Source of the DNA: Paenibacillus mendelii
Lineage (GTDB): Bacteria > Bacillota > Bacilli > Paenibacillales > Paenibacillaceae
Assembly (NCBI RefSeq): GCF_024498075.1
Contig: NZ_JANHOF010000001.1
Coordinates: forward strand, 310,001 to 374,000
Length of the DNA: 64,000 nt
Reading direction: 5' to 3'
Each line of letters begins with the position of its first letter. Position 1 is the stretch's first letter. This document shows positions 40,204-49,215 of this stretch, in pieces. Below the pieces are notes generated by a model, which was not told the origin of the DNA, did no database searches, and was given only the letters and a program-made list of their open reading frames with translations. Both the position numbers and the translations under genes were made by a program.

Positions 40204-43200
40204 CTATCTTCTGCCCAGGTTGTTCTTGACGACAGCCACATCGTGTTTGTCAATGTCTCCATCTTTGTCCGTATCATAGCGGACTCTGTCGCCTTCCGGC
40301 TGCTTACCAACGACTTTCGCGATGGCAGCAATGTCCAATAAATCGACGCGGCCATTGCGGTTGAAGTCTCCCACATACATGGTCATCGGCTTTACAGTTA
40401 CAATGGTTTCTTTCTTGCCGGGAACGACATGACGCTCGCTCTTCACATATGAATTCGCATGGATTTCAACGGTGTACGCATGTCTTTCTTCGAACGGAAT
40501 CGTATATTTCCCCTGTACATCGGTCACCGTCTCCGCAACGACCTGTTTCCCCTTCTTCAATCGAACCGTAAACCCGCTAAGATCATTCAGCTTATGAAGC
40601 TTCGGTACGACGACGGATCCTTGAAGCGTATATCTAGCCTCCGGCTCCTTCTCTTGAATCTCGATTGCGACCGGCTGCGTGTAAAGATCATAGCTGTTGC
40701 CCAGATCTGTTGTGAACGAATACCTTAGCAGGACATGCGCCGTGCCAGGCTTAACCGCCGTTACCCGATTACCGTCAATAGTCGCGAGATCCGCTCCATC
40801 GATCGCTAGGACCGTTGGTGTTACTTCGTTCTGATCGCCCTTGTACGTCTTTGTGATGGCGGTCAAATCGGCACTTTCGCCTACCTTCAATTGAATGCTC
40901 TCTTGTTTGGCCGCGATATCGGAAGCCCAGTTCGAAGCCCAATTCGCATAATCGGTCGTGAGTCCGTACGTGCCTAGCTGATAATATTGCACGAAGGTTC
41001 CTTGATCACGGTATGTCCATGGCCATATCGTAATCCCGCGATGTTTGGAGGCCTCCATAAAGTTCTTGCCGAGTCCAGGATAGCTCGTATTGAATGTCGC
41101 GTTAAGCGGCTGGATCGCCTGCAGCGTCGTTCGCAGGGATTTGCTGATATTCGCTTCATTCGCATAGCCGCCAGTCAGGTATCCGACCGACATGCCAGGC
41201 ATCTTCTGACCAAGCAGCTTCAGCTGCTCGCCATTGAATGAAATGACAACGACCTGATCCTCGACTCCTTTCTCATTAATGAGCTGCACGAGTGCATCAA
41301 TGATTTCTGGCTTATAGCTCTTGATTTCCACGAAATGAAGTAAATCCTTGCCTTTATACGTATCGAAAAATTCAGCAAGCGTCGGAATCTGTGCATTCGG
41401 ATATTGAGCCGGGAATTGCTTATTCGCTTTCAACAGCTTCAACTCAGCCATCGTGTAATCCTCGATGTTGCCCGTTCCATTCGTCGTTCTCTCCAACGTA
41501 GGATCATGCATGATGACAATTTGATTATCTTTTGTCAGATAAATATCGTTCTCGACGACATCCGCGCCGTAATCATAGGCAAGGCTCGCACCTTCCAGCG
41601 TATTCTCCGGTGCAATTGCCGGAATTCCGCGATGGCCGATCATAAGCGGCTTGCGAATCAGTGTAGTCTGATTATCATATACGCTGAGGGCATTCTTCGC
41701 CATAGCCGGCCGATCGGTAACGATCCCGTTCGTACCTGCTGTAATGAGCTGATGAAGCTCCAGCGAACCGTCTGCTTGACCGGTAGTTTTCGCCCACACG
41801 GTTATTAACCGTTCCTGCAAATACGCCGTGTTCTCACGTGACACCGCGTCCGCAGGAAGTAATGCGATCTTGGCCAAGCTGGCATTGGTCGTACGACGAA
41901 TATCCATCAATGCCTCATGACTGAGCGTGCCTGCCGATTGAAAATCGACAATGCCGCGAAGGATCGGATACGCCAATCTCGCCTTCTTCACGAGCTCGCC
42001 CTGGCTGGAGACAATGAACGCATCCTCCAGCTGCTGTGCCTTCATCCACGCGACCACTGCGTCAACCGCAGCTTCATCTTTCACGTAGAAAGCCGGGATG
42101 ATTCGGCCGCTGATGATATCGACGACATCGGATACGGTACCAATGACATCGTTACCGGTTGAATCCGTTACATTCAGCGCAGCATCCACGTGCAGCATAA
42201 CCGTAGCAGGTGTTGCATCACCCGTCAATTGGGCTAATTCAGCAGCACTATTAACCGCAGCGACGATTGAAGGCGCGAGCGAGATGGATGTCTGCGGCTC
42301 CATCACATTGACGAACCGTTCAGCGGGCAGTGGCGGCAATGAATTCAACTGAAGCGTTACCTTCACATTGTCCACTTTCATCTGGCTGCCGTTCGCTTGC
42401 AGTCCGATTGTACCTGAAGCATAAGCGGTTGCCGCTTCCGAATCGATCAGAACGGTACCGTCGATCGACTGCTGAACACGGTTTCCTTTTGCGATGACTT
42501 GATAATGATACATTTTTGCCGCTTGGATGGCTTCCGAATACGAAGCGGTCTCCATGACGTTCCAGCCATTGGCTGGTGTACGCTCAGCAAACTCCGTTCC
42601 ATTGGCCGTGGTTGCATTCTGTCTAACGGCCATTTGATAGTAAGGATAATCGTTATTCTGGATGCGGTACATGATGGAGTTCCACCGCGACGAGTCGTTC
42701 ACCGCCGCATGCGTAATGTCCGCTTCAATCCGGTAATCTCCGAACAAGCCCAAATAATCAGGCAGCGTAAGACGTGACGGATTATCCGGGCTTGTCCGCG
42801 CATCGAGCTCCAGCACGCCGCCGTTTACCGCTGCTTTGGCAGCTGTCGTTCCTTCAATTCGGGTCCATCCCTCCGGGAGAGTCCCATTCGGTACTGCGTC
42901 GAAATTCTCCTCGTACAAGACATATTCTTCATCGTCAGTATTTTTCGCCACGACGATCAATTGGGCGTTCGCTCCATCCTTCTCGGCTTTCACCTTGAAG
43001 ATACCGGCCCGTTCTGTACTGGTTAGCATGCCATCAACGATGTCGACACCTTCATCGATCGCGGTCCACGTAAGAGCGTCGCCGCTTAGCTCCGCTGTCG
43101 TTAGATCGTTCATCTCTGCAGAGAAGACGAGTGCTTGCAGATCGATCGTTTCGCCTGCATTTGCCAATAGATAGCCTTTGTCATGCGCCAGCTTGACGAC

Positions 43201-44814
43201 CTTCGCCCCCCCGGTAGTAGAAGGCGTTACTACGATCGTGGATTCTGCTGTCGCATTGCCGTAAACCGCCTTCACCTGAGCTTCCCCTTCACGGACCGGT
43301 ACGATCTGGTTGTTTACGATCCGGATGACACTCTCGTCCGATGAGTACAGCTTCACCCGGTTAGCGGGGACGGATTCGTTAATGCCATCCGAGTACAAGG
43401 CTTGGAAGCTCACCGGCGCAGCTCCGCTCAATGCTTCGAGCGTATCCGCTGCGGTCATATCGAATTGGGTTACGGTTATCCGCGTTACCTTCACATTATC
43501 GAAGGCCACCTTGCTCTGATCGGCTTGCAGACCGACTTTCCCGCGGGAGAGTAAATTAAGATCTAAGATGTTCTCTGTCAGCAGCGTATAGGCTGGGTCA
43601 GATGCCGCTTTAATGTATTCCTTAACATTGTTGTCATACACTCTCAGTTTGAACGAGTACGCGGTATTCATGACAAGCGGGGTGCCCCAGGAACCCTTCA
43701 CAGGAACGATCCAGCTGTTCTCCGGTGTTCGGTATGCAATCTCATAGCTTCCATTCTGCCTGACTGCCATTTGGTTGTAAGGGTGCTTGCCATTCGAAGG
43801 AACCCGGAACATCACCCCTGCCCATCTAGCGGAATCCAGCGCTTCCTGGAAAGTAACGTCTGCTTCCACCGTATAATTATCCCATTGCACGGGTGCGGTA
43901 ATCCGGGCTTGCTTGCCGGCGCTGCTGCCGTCAAACACGAGCTGTCCGCCCTCCCCGTTTGCCCCCTGCACGACGGACATGGGCAGGCTGCCTGCATTGA
44001 CATCGGATATCCATCCGAATGGCGTTTCTCCGTCAGCATATCCATCGAAGTTCTCATCCAGCAGAAGGTCGCTGACCGGACCGTCGACAGGACTGGACTC
44101 GTCCAGCAGCAGAGTGCCGTATCCGCTGGTATCATTCCAGAAGGTGTTGATCATGTTGTAATTGCTCCACATACTGCTCACAGCCGGCGTTTCTTCCGTA
44201 TCGCGGTCGGTTACGCCGATCTGCATACCGAGCTCCTTCCGCTGTACCGGATCGAAGTCGAGCATGTCCCACGGTATCGCAATTTCAGCCGACCAGCCGC
44301 TGGCTGTCGTCTGAATCGCGCGCAGAATCTTCTTCTCGTCCTTGCCTGCGTGATTAGGTGCCGCACCGAAATAGAAGGCCGGAGTCGTCGTATCCGGCTG
44401 GTAGACGAGCCCGATCTGCATATCATTTGCGATGAACGGTGCCGATTGATGCAGCGTTGGATCGAAGAATAGTCCGATATGATCCTGATCGAACCAGTAT
44501 CCGCCGCCATCGTGAATCAGCGCGTCATCCTCTATATTTACAGCTATGTATAGATAAGAATAGTCCCACATCATCCCGAAAGACGATGGCTGAACCGCGC
44601 CAGTGCCGATTTGAATCGGCATAGGTTGTGTTGCGTCCCACATGGATTCGTTTAACTGCCCATCGATTATCGGTGCTGTGAGCGTCTTCTGGATGTTCAG
44701 CGAGGTCCGCTCCGGATCGGCACTTACTTCGGCGGCAGCCATCGAGCCCGCGTCTAAAAACATAGAGCACAACAAAGACACCATTAATAAGGTCGCTATT
44801 ATTTTCCTGCTCAT
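40204..44814 (-). CDS. Secreted multidomain glycerophosphodiester phosphodiesterase with dockerin
   Basis: A 1536-residue exported protein. Approximate order: signal peptide 1-28; CBM9/DOMON-like 40-240 ('IDGQLNESMWDATQPM', 'FDQDHIGLFFDP'); laminin-G/DUF1080-like 250-455; bacterial Ig-like 455-640; second laminin-G-like 645-830; a degenerate GDPD-like barrel ~835-1045 lacking catalytic residues; a canonical GDPD ~1055-1300 with 'MIGHRGIPAIAPENTLEG' (His1061), 'DVVENDIYLTKD' and 'IVIMHDPTLERTT' (His1103); Ig-like; a carboxypeptidase-regulatory-like fold; and a type I dockerin (~1478-1536) with two Ca loops ('DFNRNGRVDLLD', 'DTDKDGDIDKHD'). It would cleave glycerophosphodiesters, possibly teichoic acid or lipid headgroups, outside the cell. 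No cohesin is encoded nearby. It appears monocistronic. Confidence 0.87.
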   Translation of the reverse strand: MSRKIIATLLMVSLLCSMFLDAGSMAAAEVSADPERTSLNIQKTLTAPIIDGQLNESMWDATQPMPIQIGTGAVQPSSFGMMWDYSYLYIAVNIEDDALIHDGGGYWFDQDHIGLFFDPTLHQSAPFIANDMQIGLVYQPDTTTPAFYFGAAPNHAGKDEKKILRAIQTTASGWSAEIAIPWDMLDFDPVQRKELGMQIGVTDRDTEETPAVSSMWSNYNMINTFWNDTSGYGTLLLDESSPVDGPVSDLLLDENFDGYADGETPFGWISDVNAGSLPMSVVQGANGEGGQLVFDGSSAGKQARITAPVQWDNYTVEADVTFQEALDSARWAGVMFRVPSNGKHPYNQMAVRQNGSYEIAYRTPENSWIVPVKGSWGTPLVMNTAYSFKLRVYDNNVKEYIKAASDPAYTLLTENILDLNLLSRGKVGLQADQSKVAFDNVKVTRITVTQFDMTAADTLEALSGAAPVSFQALYSDGINESVPANRVKLYSSDESVIRIVNNQIVPVREGEAQVKAVYGNATAESTIVVTPSTTGGAKVVKLAHDKGYLLANAGETIDLQALVFSAEMNDLTTAELSGDALTWTAIDEGVDIVDGMLTSTERAGIFKVKAEKDGANAQLIVVAKNTDDEEYVLYEENFDAVPNGTLPEGWTRIEGTTAAKAAVNGGVLELDARTSPDNPSRLTLPDYLGLFGDYRIEADITHAAVNDSSRWNSIMYRIQNNDYPYYQMAVRQNATTANGTEFAERTPANGWNVMETASYSEAIQAAKMYHYQVIAKGNRVQQSIDGTVLIDSEAATAYASGTIGLQANGSQMKVDNVKVTLQLNSLPPLPAERFVNVMEPQTSISLAPSIVAAVNSAAELAQLTGDATPATVMLHVDAALNVTDSTGNDVIGTVSDVVDIISGRIIPAFYVKDEAAVDAVVAWMKAQQLEDAFIVSSQGELVKKARLAYPILRGIVDFQSAGTLSHEALMDIRRTTNASLAKIALLPADAVSRENTAYLQERLITVWAKTTGQADGSLELHQLITAGTNGIVTDRPAMAKNALSVYDNQTTLIRKPLMIGHRGIPAIAPENTLEGASLAYDYGADVVENDIYLTKDNQIVIMHDPTLERTTNGTGNIEDYTMAELKLLKANKQFPAQYPNAQIPTLAEFFDTYKGKDLLHFVEIKSYKPEIIDALVQLINEKGVEDQVVVISFNGEQLKLLGQKMPGMSVGYLTGGYANEANISKSLRTTLQAIQPLNATFNTSYPGLGKNFMEASKHRGITIWPWTYRDQGTFVQYYQLGTYGLTTDYANWASNWASDIAAKQESIQLKVGESADLTAITKTYKGDQNEVTPTVLAIDGADLATIDGNRVTAVKPGTAHVLLRYSFTTDLGNSYDLYTQPVAIEIQEKEPEARYTLQGSVVVPKLHKLNDLSGFTVRLKKGKQVVAETVTDVQGKYTIPFEERHAYTVEIHANSYVKSERHVVPGKKETIVTVKPMTMYVGDFNRNGRVDLLDIAAIAKVVGKQPEGDRVRYDTDKDGDIDKHDVAVVKNNLGRR

Positions 44815-45131
44815 TCTTCATATTCCTCCATTGTTCGTCGATTTGGCACAAATAGGCGGATTCGTTGCAAGGCTGTCTAGCCGTGATTTAATCCTGTTCA
44901 CCCCCTTCATTCAAAAGCACCCTAAATTCACCACAAACTGGCATGAAAGGGGCTATTTACCGACAATTTCTCTATAAAAGACAAATGTCCTCCTTCTGTT
45001 CTGACATTCGACGAAACTTCCAATATCTTGTCTAGATCCTACTTTTGTCGACATCAGGAATGATAGATTCTAGCTGCAAGGACTTGGCAAGCTGGATGTC
45101 ACGTCTACTCTATGAACATGACAGGAAACCG
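44815..45131. other. Intergenic region upstream of the GDPD gene
   Basis: No gene is seen in this stretch; the terminator at 45132 closes it. It should hold the promoter of the GDPD gene on the minus strand, but no convincing -35/-10 pair and no direct-repeat PhoP box could be picked out. Confidence 0.5.
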
Positions 45132-45184
45132 AAAAAAACGCTAGTTATGATTAAGTAAAGAACCCTTCATCATAACCACCGTTT
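45132..45184 (-). terminator. Terminator of the MerR-thioredoxin operon
   Basis: AAACGGTGGTTATGAT pairs imperfectly with ATCATAACTAGCGTTT on the minus strand and is followed by a seven-T run. Confidence 0.8.
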
Positions 45185-45223
45185 TATTCAACATTCCTCG
45201 CAAGGAGGCTATTCCCTGTTCGA

Positions 45224-45562
45224 TTAGCTGAGGCGGGCCGATCCGCTCACGTATTTCTCCAGCACAGCTTGATATTGAGATTTCGGCCGCAGCCCTACGA
45301 GCTTCTCAACGGCCTGCCCTTCGTGATACACAATAACCGTCGGTGTTCCCATAATACCTGCGTCTACTGCGGATTCAGGCAACTGCTCGCAATCCACTTT
45401 TACGATTCGCACCCTTCCTGTCATTTCCTCATCGATTTCTTCTAAGATCGGGAGCAAGGTTTTGCAGGGCGGGCACCATGCAGTGACGTAATCGACAAGA
45501 ACGACACCCTCACGCACGATCTCTTTCAACCTCTCATTGCTTTCTGCTTGCATAAGCGCCAT
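45224..45562 (-). CDS. Thioredoxin-family protein with WCPPC active site
   Basis: A 112-residue thioredoxin fold. The active site is 'VDYVTAWCPPCKTLLPILEE', with Cys-Pro-Pro-Cys in place of the usual Cys-Gly-Pro-Cys. The cis-proline is in 'AGIMGTPTVIVYHEGQAVEK'. It probably reduces disulfides in the cytoplasm. ATG at 45562 has AGGAG 12 bases upstream; the ATG at 45574 abuts that site. The MerR gene ends 15 bp upstream, so the two form an operon and the thioredoxin is likely induced by whatever the MerR protein senses. Confidence 0.88.
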   Translation of the reverse strand: MALMQAESNERLKEIVREGVVLVDYVTAWCPPCKTLLPILEEIDEEMTGRVRIVKVDCEQLPESAVDAGIMGTPTVIVYHEGQAVEKLVGLRPKSQYQAVLEKYVSGSARLS

Positions 45563-45577
45563 ATTCCGTATCATCTC

Positions 45578-45943
45578 CTATTCTGTATTCAGATTCGCCT
45601 CCAATTGAACAAAAGCCATACGATCCAATAAATTGGCTCTAATTTGATTCAACTCCACGATTTGCCGCTCGATCTCGGCCAGCTTCTGCCGGTAAATCGG
45701 CATGACTTCTAAGCAGAATGCCTCTTTATTTTGAAGCACACAGGTTAGAAAACCTGCAATCTGCTCTGTGGATAGTCCAAGATTCAAATACAGCTTGATT
45801 GTTTTCACCGTATGAACAGTAAGAGGACTATAGTCGCGGTACCCATTGGTGAGGCGTTCGGGCGTAATTAACCCCTGCTTCTCGTAATAACGCAAGGATC
45901 GGATGCTAACACCCGTTAAAGTTGAAAGTTTACCGATCTTCAT
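45578..45943 (-). CDS. MerR-family transcriptional regulator
   Basis: A 121-residue regulator. The winged helix-turn-helix is 'MKIGKLSTLTGVSIRSLRYY' and 'EKQGLITPERLTNGYRDYSP', followed by 'NLGLSTEQIAGFLTCVLQNK' and a dimerisation coiled coil ('YRQKLAEIERQIVELNQIRA'). Two cysteines (in 'LTCVLQ' and 'EAFCLEV') lie before the coil; a short C-terminus without a CxxC metal loop makes metal sensing uncertain. It is the first gene of the thioredoxin operon, and the dyad at 45990-46005 gives it typical MerR autoregulation. Confidence 0.9.
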   Translation of the reverse strand: MKIGKLSTLTGVSIRSLRYYEKQGLITPERLTNGYRDYSPLTVHTVKTIKLYLNLGLSTEQIAGFLTCVLQNKEAFCLEVMPIYRQKLAEIERQIVELNQIRANLLDRMAFVQLEANLNTE

Positions 45944-45980
45944 AATAATCCCCCGGGTCTATGAGAGTGGCTTATTGCTA

Positions 45981-46011
45981 TAATAAACGCTGACATTAGT
46001 GTCAGAGTCAA
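45981..46011 (-). promoter_or_regulatory. MerR-type promoter with stretched spacer and dyad operator
   Basis: On the minus strand TTGACT (46006-46011) and TTATTA (45981-45986) are 19 bases apart, two more than optimal. The dyad CTGACA..TGTCAG (45990-46005) fills the spacer. This is the arrangement through which MerR regulators activate by DNA twisting. Confidence 0.8.
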
Positions 46012-46030
46012 GTGCAATTATACAGACACC

Positions 46031-46055
46031 AAAAAAAGCTTGATTGCTCAAGCTT
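46031..46055 (-). terminator. Terminator of the L,D-transpeptidase gene
   Basis: AAGCTTGA and TCAAGCTT arms, loop GCAA on the minus strand, followed by a seven-T run. Confidence 0.9.
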
Positions 46056-46084
46056 CTCAGGTATCTGCATCACGAATCTAATCC

Positions 46085-46996
46085 TTAAGGATTGAGCGTA
46101 TCCGCCGCCGCATTGGATGTGAGATGAATCGAATTGGTCGCTCCATCCCATTGTACGCCATACTGCGATAAGGCTGAAATATCCCTCAGCGGCAGCATGA
46201 CCGTATTACCTACAAAGCGTGATGCTGTCATGCTCATGAGGTCTCCGTTGACGATCGCCTCGCTCGTCAGCGGCTTATGAATAATGATTCGATCGCCGAC
46301 GAATGCCGTAACCGTCATGGTCTTGTTATCCCAATTCACTGTTGCGCCAAGCAGCTCGAATAATTCCCTCATCGGAACGAATATCCTTGAATCCGCCATA
46401 ATGGGCGTGCTTTTCAACTGCTGCTCGATCCCGTTTACGTATACCGTTCCTTGGAACAGCTTCGGTCCGACGAGATAGCCATTCTTCTCCGCGATTTGTT
46501 CAAACGTCTCATCCGATGAAGTTACGATAGCATAGGAATTGATTTTGATTCGATCAAATAACCAATGGACGGAATCATTATGCATGCGGATACAGCCCGC
46601 GCTCACATACTTACCGATAGAGCGCTCATTGTTATTTCCGTGTATCGCATAGGTCGTGCCTTTCGTCCCATTAACGTCCAATCCGATCCAGCGGTCGCCC
46701 AGCGGGTTACTCGGATCTCCCCCGGGTATTTTTTCTTTATAATACGGTCGATTCTTAATTTTATTGACGATTTTAAATTTTCCTTCCGGCGTCAGCTTCG
46801 GCGTCTTTCCTGTAGCTACCTTGAATGTTTTGACCAGCTCACCATCTTCAAAGAAGGCAAGCTGATTCGTTTTCTTATTGACGATGATCAACTGATGTTC
46901 ACTCGTCGCCGCACTTACAGATCCGGCCAATAAACCGATACTCGACAACAATAGAGCAAGCGTCAGCATGACACCGCGTTTCCATGTCTTCCCCAA
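46085..46996 (-). CDS. Exported L,D-transpeptidase (YkuD) with copper-amine-oxidase-N-like domain
   Basis: A 303-residue exported protein. The signal peptide (~1-30) ends 'SVSAATS'. The YkuD catalytic domain (~33-160) has 'YAIHGNNNERSIG' (His119) and 'KYVSAGCIRMHNDSV' (nucleophile Cys135). A C-terminal domain (~180-295) of the copper amine oxidase N1 type follows ('VYVNGIEQQLKSTPIMADSR', 'FVPMRELFELLGATVNWDNK'), common in Paenibacillus surface proteins. It forms or exchanges 3-3 peptide crosslinks in the wall or spore cortex. Start TTG at 46996 has GAGGGGTG 6 bases upstream. Confidence 0.9.
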   Translation of the reverse strand: MGKTWKRGVMLTLALLLSSIGLLAGSVSAATSEHQLIIVNKKTNQLAFFEDGELVKTFKVATGKTPKLTPEGKFKIVNKIKNRPYYKEKIPGGDPSNPLGDRWIGLDVNGTKGTTYAIHGNNNERSIGKYVSAGCIRMHNDSVHWLFDRIKINSYAIVTSSDETFEQIAEKNGYLVGPKLFQGTVYVNGIEQQLKSTPIMADSRIFVPMRELFELLGATVNWDNKTMTVTAFVGDRIIIHKPLTSEAIVNGDLMSMTASRFVGNTVMLPLRDISALSQYGVQWDGATNSIHLTSNAAADTLNP

Positions 46997-47256
46997 CTAC
47001 AGCACCCCTCGTCCTGTTCATCCATGCATTTCACCGTAATATTCTATGATCACGGTACCCCCATATGACATAAAAACCGTTAAACCGCACCACCTTTAGT
47101 GAAATTTAAAGTATTGGAAGCTCGATACGAATCTGCTCACCTTCCATAAACTTATAAAATCAACGTTCTCCATGAGCATAAAGTTGCAGGTACCAGCCTC
47201 CCAATTGAAAATGTGTTGATGCGGAAGATGGTTTCTGCTTAGAATGGAGGTAATTC

Positions 47257-47310
47257 ATGCAAACCTATCATATTATGAATCTATCAAATGGGAGCATTCC
47301 AATATCATGA
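47257..47310 (+). CDS. Possible 17-residue leader peptide coupled to the AraC gene
   Basis: ATG at 47257 has a strong ribosome binding site (GGAGG, about 6 bases upstream) and encodes MQTYHIMNLSNGSIPIS. Its TGA overlaps the ATG of the AraC gene as ATGA. The AraC ATG itself has only a distant GGGAG (12 bases). Coupling would explain its translation. A frameshift joining the two frames is the alternative. Confidence 0.4.
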   Translation: MQTYHIMNLSNGSIPIS

Positions 47311-48227
47311 GCAGCATTCATCCTTTGTCGATGGCATCGCCTTACATCCGAATCGCCCATGACTTTCATACGGAAGAGAATATGCGGATTGGACCGACCC
47401 GTATTGTCGATCATGCGCTCCATTATTTTAAAGAAGGAGACGGTGTATACACCGTAGGCAACAGGCCAACGACCATTAAAGCGGGATCCCTCTTCTTGAT
47501 CCGGCCTGGGGTTCCATTCTCGTTCTCCGCTAGTCCCGGGACCCGGTTTCATATGTACAACCTTCACTTCGACCTTATCGAGCAGGAAGATAGCGCTGCT
47601 ATAACCTTTCCATACCCCAAACAGGGGGAGCCGCAGCGTGTACCTCTGCCCTGCTGCCTGCCGGATGAACAAGAGATGCCCGTATCAGGTCTTCCATCTT
47701 CCGTGCCCTTGGTCGAAACCGCCACCTATGAGCAGCTGTTCTTCCGCATCCTGCAGCGATTCGGACAGCCTAACACGATCGCGCTGCTGCAATCCAAATC
47801 CGCCATGCTGGAACTGCTGGCGCTTCTCTTGCGGCAAACCGAGAATCAGCATGCTTCTTCCACATCTGACGGAACGTATGAGACCCATCTGTCCCATGCG
47901 GTCGCCTTCATTCAGTCCAGGCTGCATGAACCCATCTCTCTGGACGATATCGCGAAGGCCGCCCAAATGAGCAAATCGTATTTACTCAAATGCTTTCGGA
48001 ATATATATCGGTTGTCGCCGATTAAATTTGTAATGAAGCAGCGAATTGAACGCGCCAAGTGCGAACTCCTGTACACAAGCAAGCCGATCAAGACGATCGC
48101 AGGCGAGACCGGCTTCGATAGCATCCATTCCTTCTACCATACGTTTCAACGTGAGGTCGGCACTTCCCCGGGCGCATACCGCGCGCTTGCCCATTCAACT
48201 GCGCTTCAGCAGGAGGAACCTGAATAA
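47307..48227 (+). CDS. AraC-family transcriptional regulator with cupin sensor
   Basis: A 306-residue regulator. The N-terminal cupin shows 'VDHALHYFKEGDGVYTVGNR' and 'KAGSLFLIRPGVPFSFSASP'. The C-terminal double helix-turn-helix shows 'ISLDDIAKAAQMSKSYLLKC', 'PIKTIAGETGFDSIHSFYHT' and 'FQREVGTSPGAYR'. The frame is open from ATG 47244, but that codon has no ribosome binding site. ATG 47307 is used because of the ATGA overlap with a small ORF. The third PhyH gene follows 136 bp downstream on the same strand and is its likely target or operon partner. Confidence 0.83.
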   Translation: MSSIHPLSMASPYIRIAHDFHTEENMRIGPTRIVDHALHYFKEGDGVYTVGNRPTTIKAGSLFLIRPGVPFSFSASPGTRFHMYNLHFDLIEQEDSAAITFPYPKQGEPQRVPLPCCLPDEQEMPVSGLPSSVPLVETATYEQLFFRILQRFGQPNTIALLQSKSAMLELLALLLRQTENQHASSTSDGTYETHLSHAVAFIQSRLHEPISLDDIAKAAQMSKSYLLKCFRNIYRLSPIKFVMKQRIERAKCELLYTSKPIKTIAGETGFDSIHSFYHTFQREVGTSPGAYRALAHSTALQQEEPE

Positions 48228-48363
48228 GCCGGTGTTTGTGCAGCTTTTGAATCATTTTGGACAAAAGCTGGATAGTTTGAAACAAAGAATTTATGCGCCT
48301 TCCCCGGTATCCTTAACCTATGGCAGATAAACATGATCATGTCCTGAAGGAGGAGAACAAGCG

Positions 48364-49173
48364 ATGAATGAGATTGAACAATATGAGTTTGACCGATCGG
48401 GATACCTGATCATTAAGAACTTGATTACTCCGGAGCAAGTAGCAGCTATTGCTGAGGTAGTGGATCGATTGGAAGCGCATGCAGCTGAGCATGTTCACCT
48501 GCCCCCGCGCAAGCAGAGCTGCTGGGGCTCGGAACACCATTACAATGAAGAGCTGAGCTATCACGCATATGGGGAACAGGCAATAGGCAAAACGCTGGTC
48601 ATCGAAGACTTTTTCAATACGGATCCCGTGTTTGATTGTCTGGTGGACCACGAGCCGACGATGGCTTACATCCGCCGAATCGTGCAAGGACCGATCCGTA
48701 TTAACAACTCGGAAATCCGGATCCGCTACACAGGCAATGCATCAGGCACTCACATGGGCGGCCCTATCGACCACAAGTACCGATACAATTTTAATCAGAA
48801 CGGGATCGACTGCATGATGGTGCGCATGGTTTATTTTCTACAGCCGGTTACGAACGATCAAGGCGCCTTCTGTGTCGTTCCCGGAACCCACAAGACGAAC
48901 TGGCGCTCGCCTTACGGCAGCAACCCGGATGCGGAGCCGGGCATGATCGGGCTTGAGGTGGAAGCAGGTGACGCGATCTTATTCACGGAGCATCTGCGTC
49001 ACGGCGGGTTAACCAATCATTCGGAACAGACCCGGAAGACGCTTCATGTCGGCTATGGGCCTGCATGGATGATGTCGCAGAACATCGCCACGATGGACGA
49101 ACCGCAATTCATCACCGATACAGCACTCTCCCGTTATACCGAAGCTCAGCGCAAGCTGTTTCGCATTATGTAA
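48364..49173 (+). CDS. Phytanoyl-CoA dioxygenase (PhyH)-like oxygenase
   Basis: A 269-residue Fe(II)/2-oxoglutarate oxygenase: 'YEFDRSGYLIIKNLITPEQV' (typical PhyH start), 'GNASGTHMGGPIDH' (iron-binding His and Asp in HMGGPID, a different spacing from the HxD of the other two), 'VYFLQPVTNDQGAFCVVPGT', 'AGDAILFTEHLRHGGLTNHS' and 'RKTLHVGYGP'. AAGGAGGAG lies 8-10 bases before the ATG. It follows an AraC gene. The dispersed repeat copy 2 sits between its stop and its terminator, so it may be transcribed as the mRNA 3' end. Confidence 0.87.
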   Translation: MNEIEQYEFDRSGYLIIKNLITPEQVAAIAEVVDRLEAHAAEHVHLPPRKQSCWGSEHHYNEELSYHAYGEQAIGKTLVIEDFFNTDPVFDCLVDHEPTMAYIRRIVQGPIRINNSEIRIRYTGNASGTHMGGPIDHKYRYNFNQNGIDCMMVRMVYFLQPVTNDQGAFCVVPGTHKTNWRSPYGSNPDAEPGMIGLEVEAGDAILFTEHLRHGGLTNHSEQTRKTLHVGYGPAWMMSQNIATMDEPQFITDTALSRYTEAQRKLFRIM

Positions 49174-49215
49174 ACACTAAAAAAGACTTTCTCATTTATT
49201 CAATCAAGGTGAGGA

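Noticed and set aside
43771-44472. A 233-codon plus-strand frame opposite the GDPD gene
   Set aside because: Antisense shadow of the CBM9-like region; no ribosome binding site or domain.
44815-45223. Possible PhoP boxes upstream of the GDPD gene, expected if it scavenges phosphate
   Set aside because: No pair of TTMACA-like direct repeats with proper spacing was found by eye.
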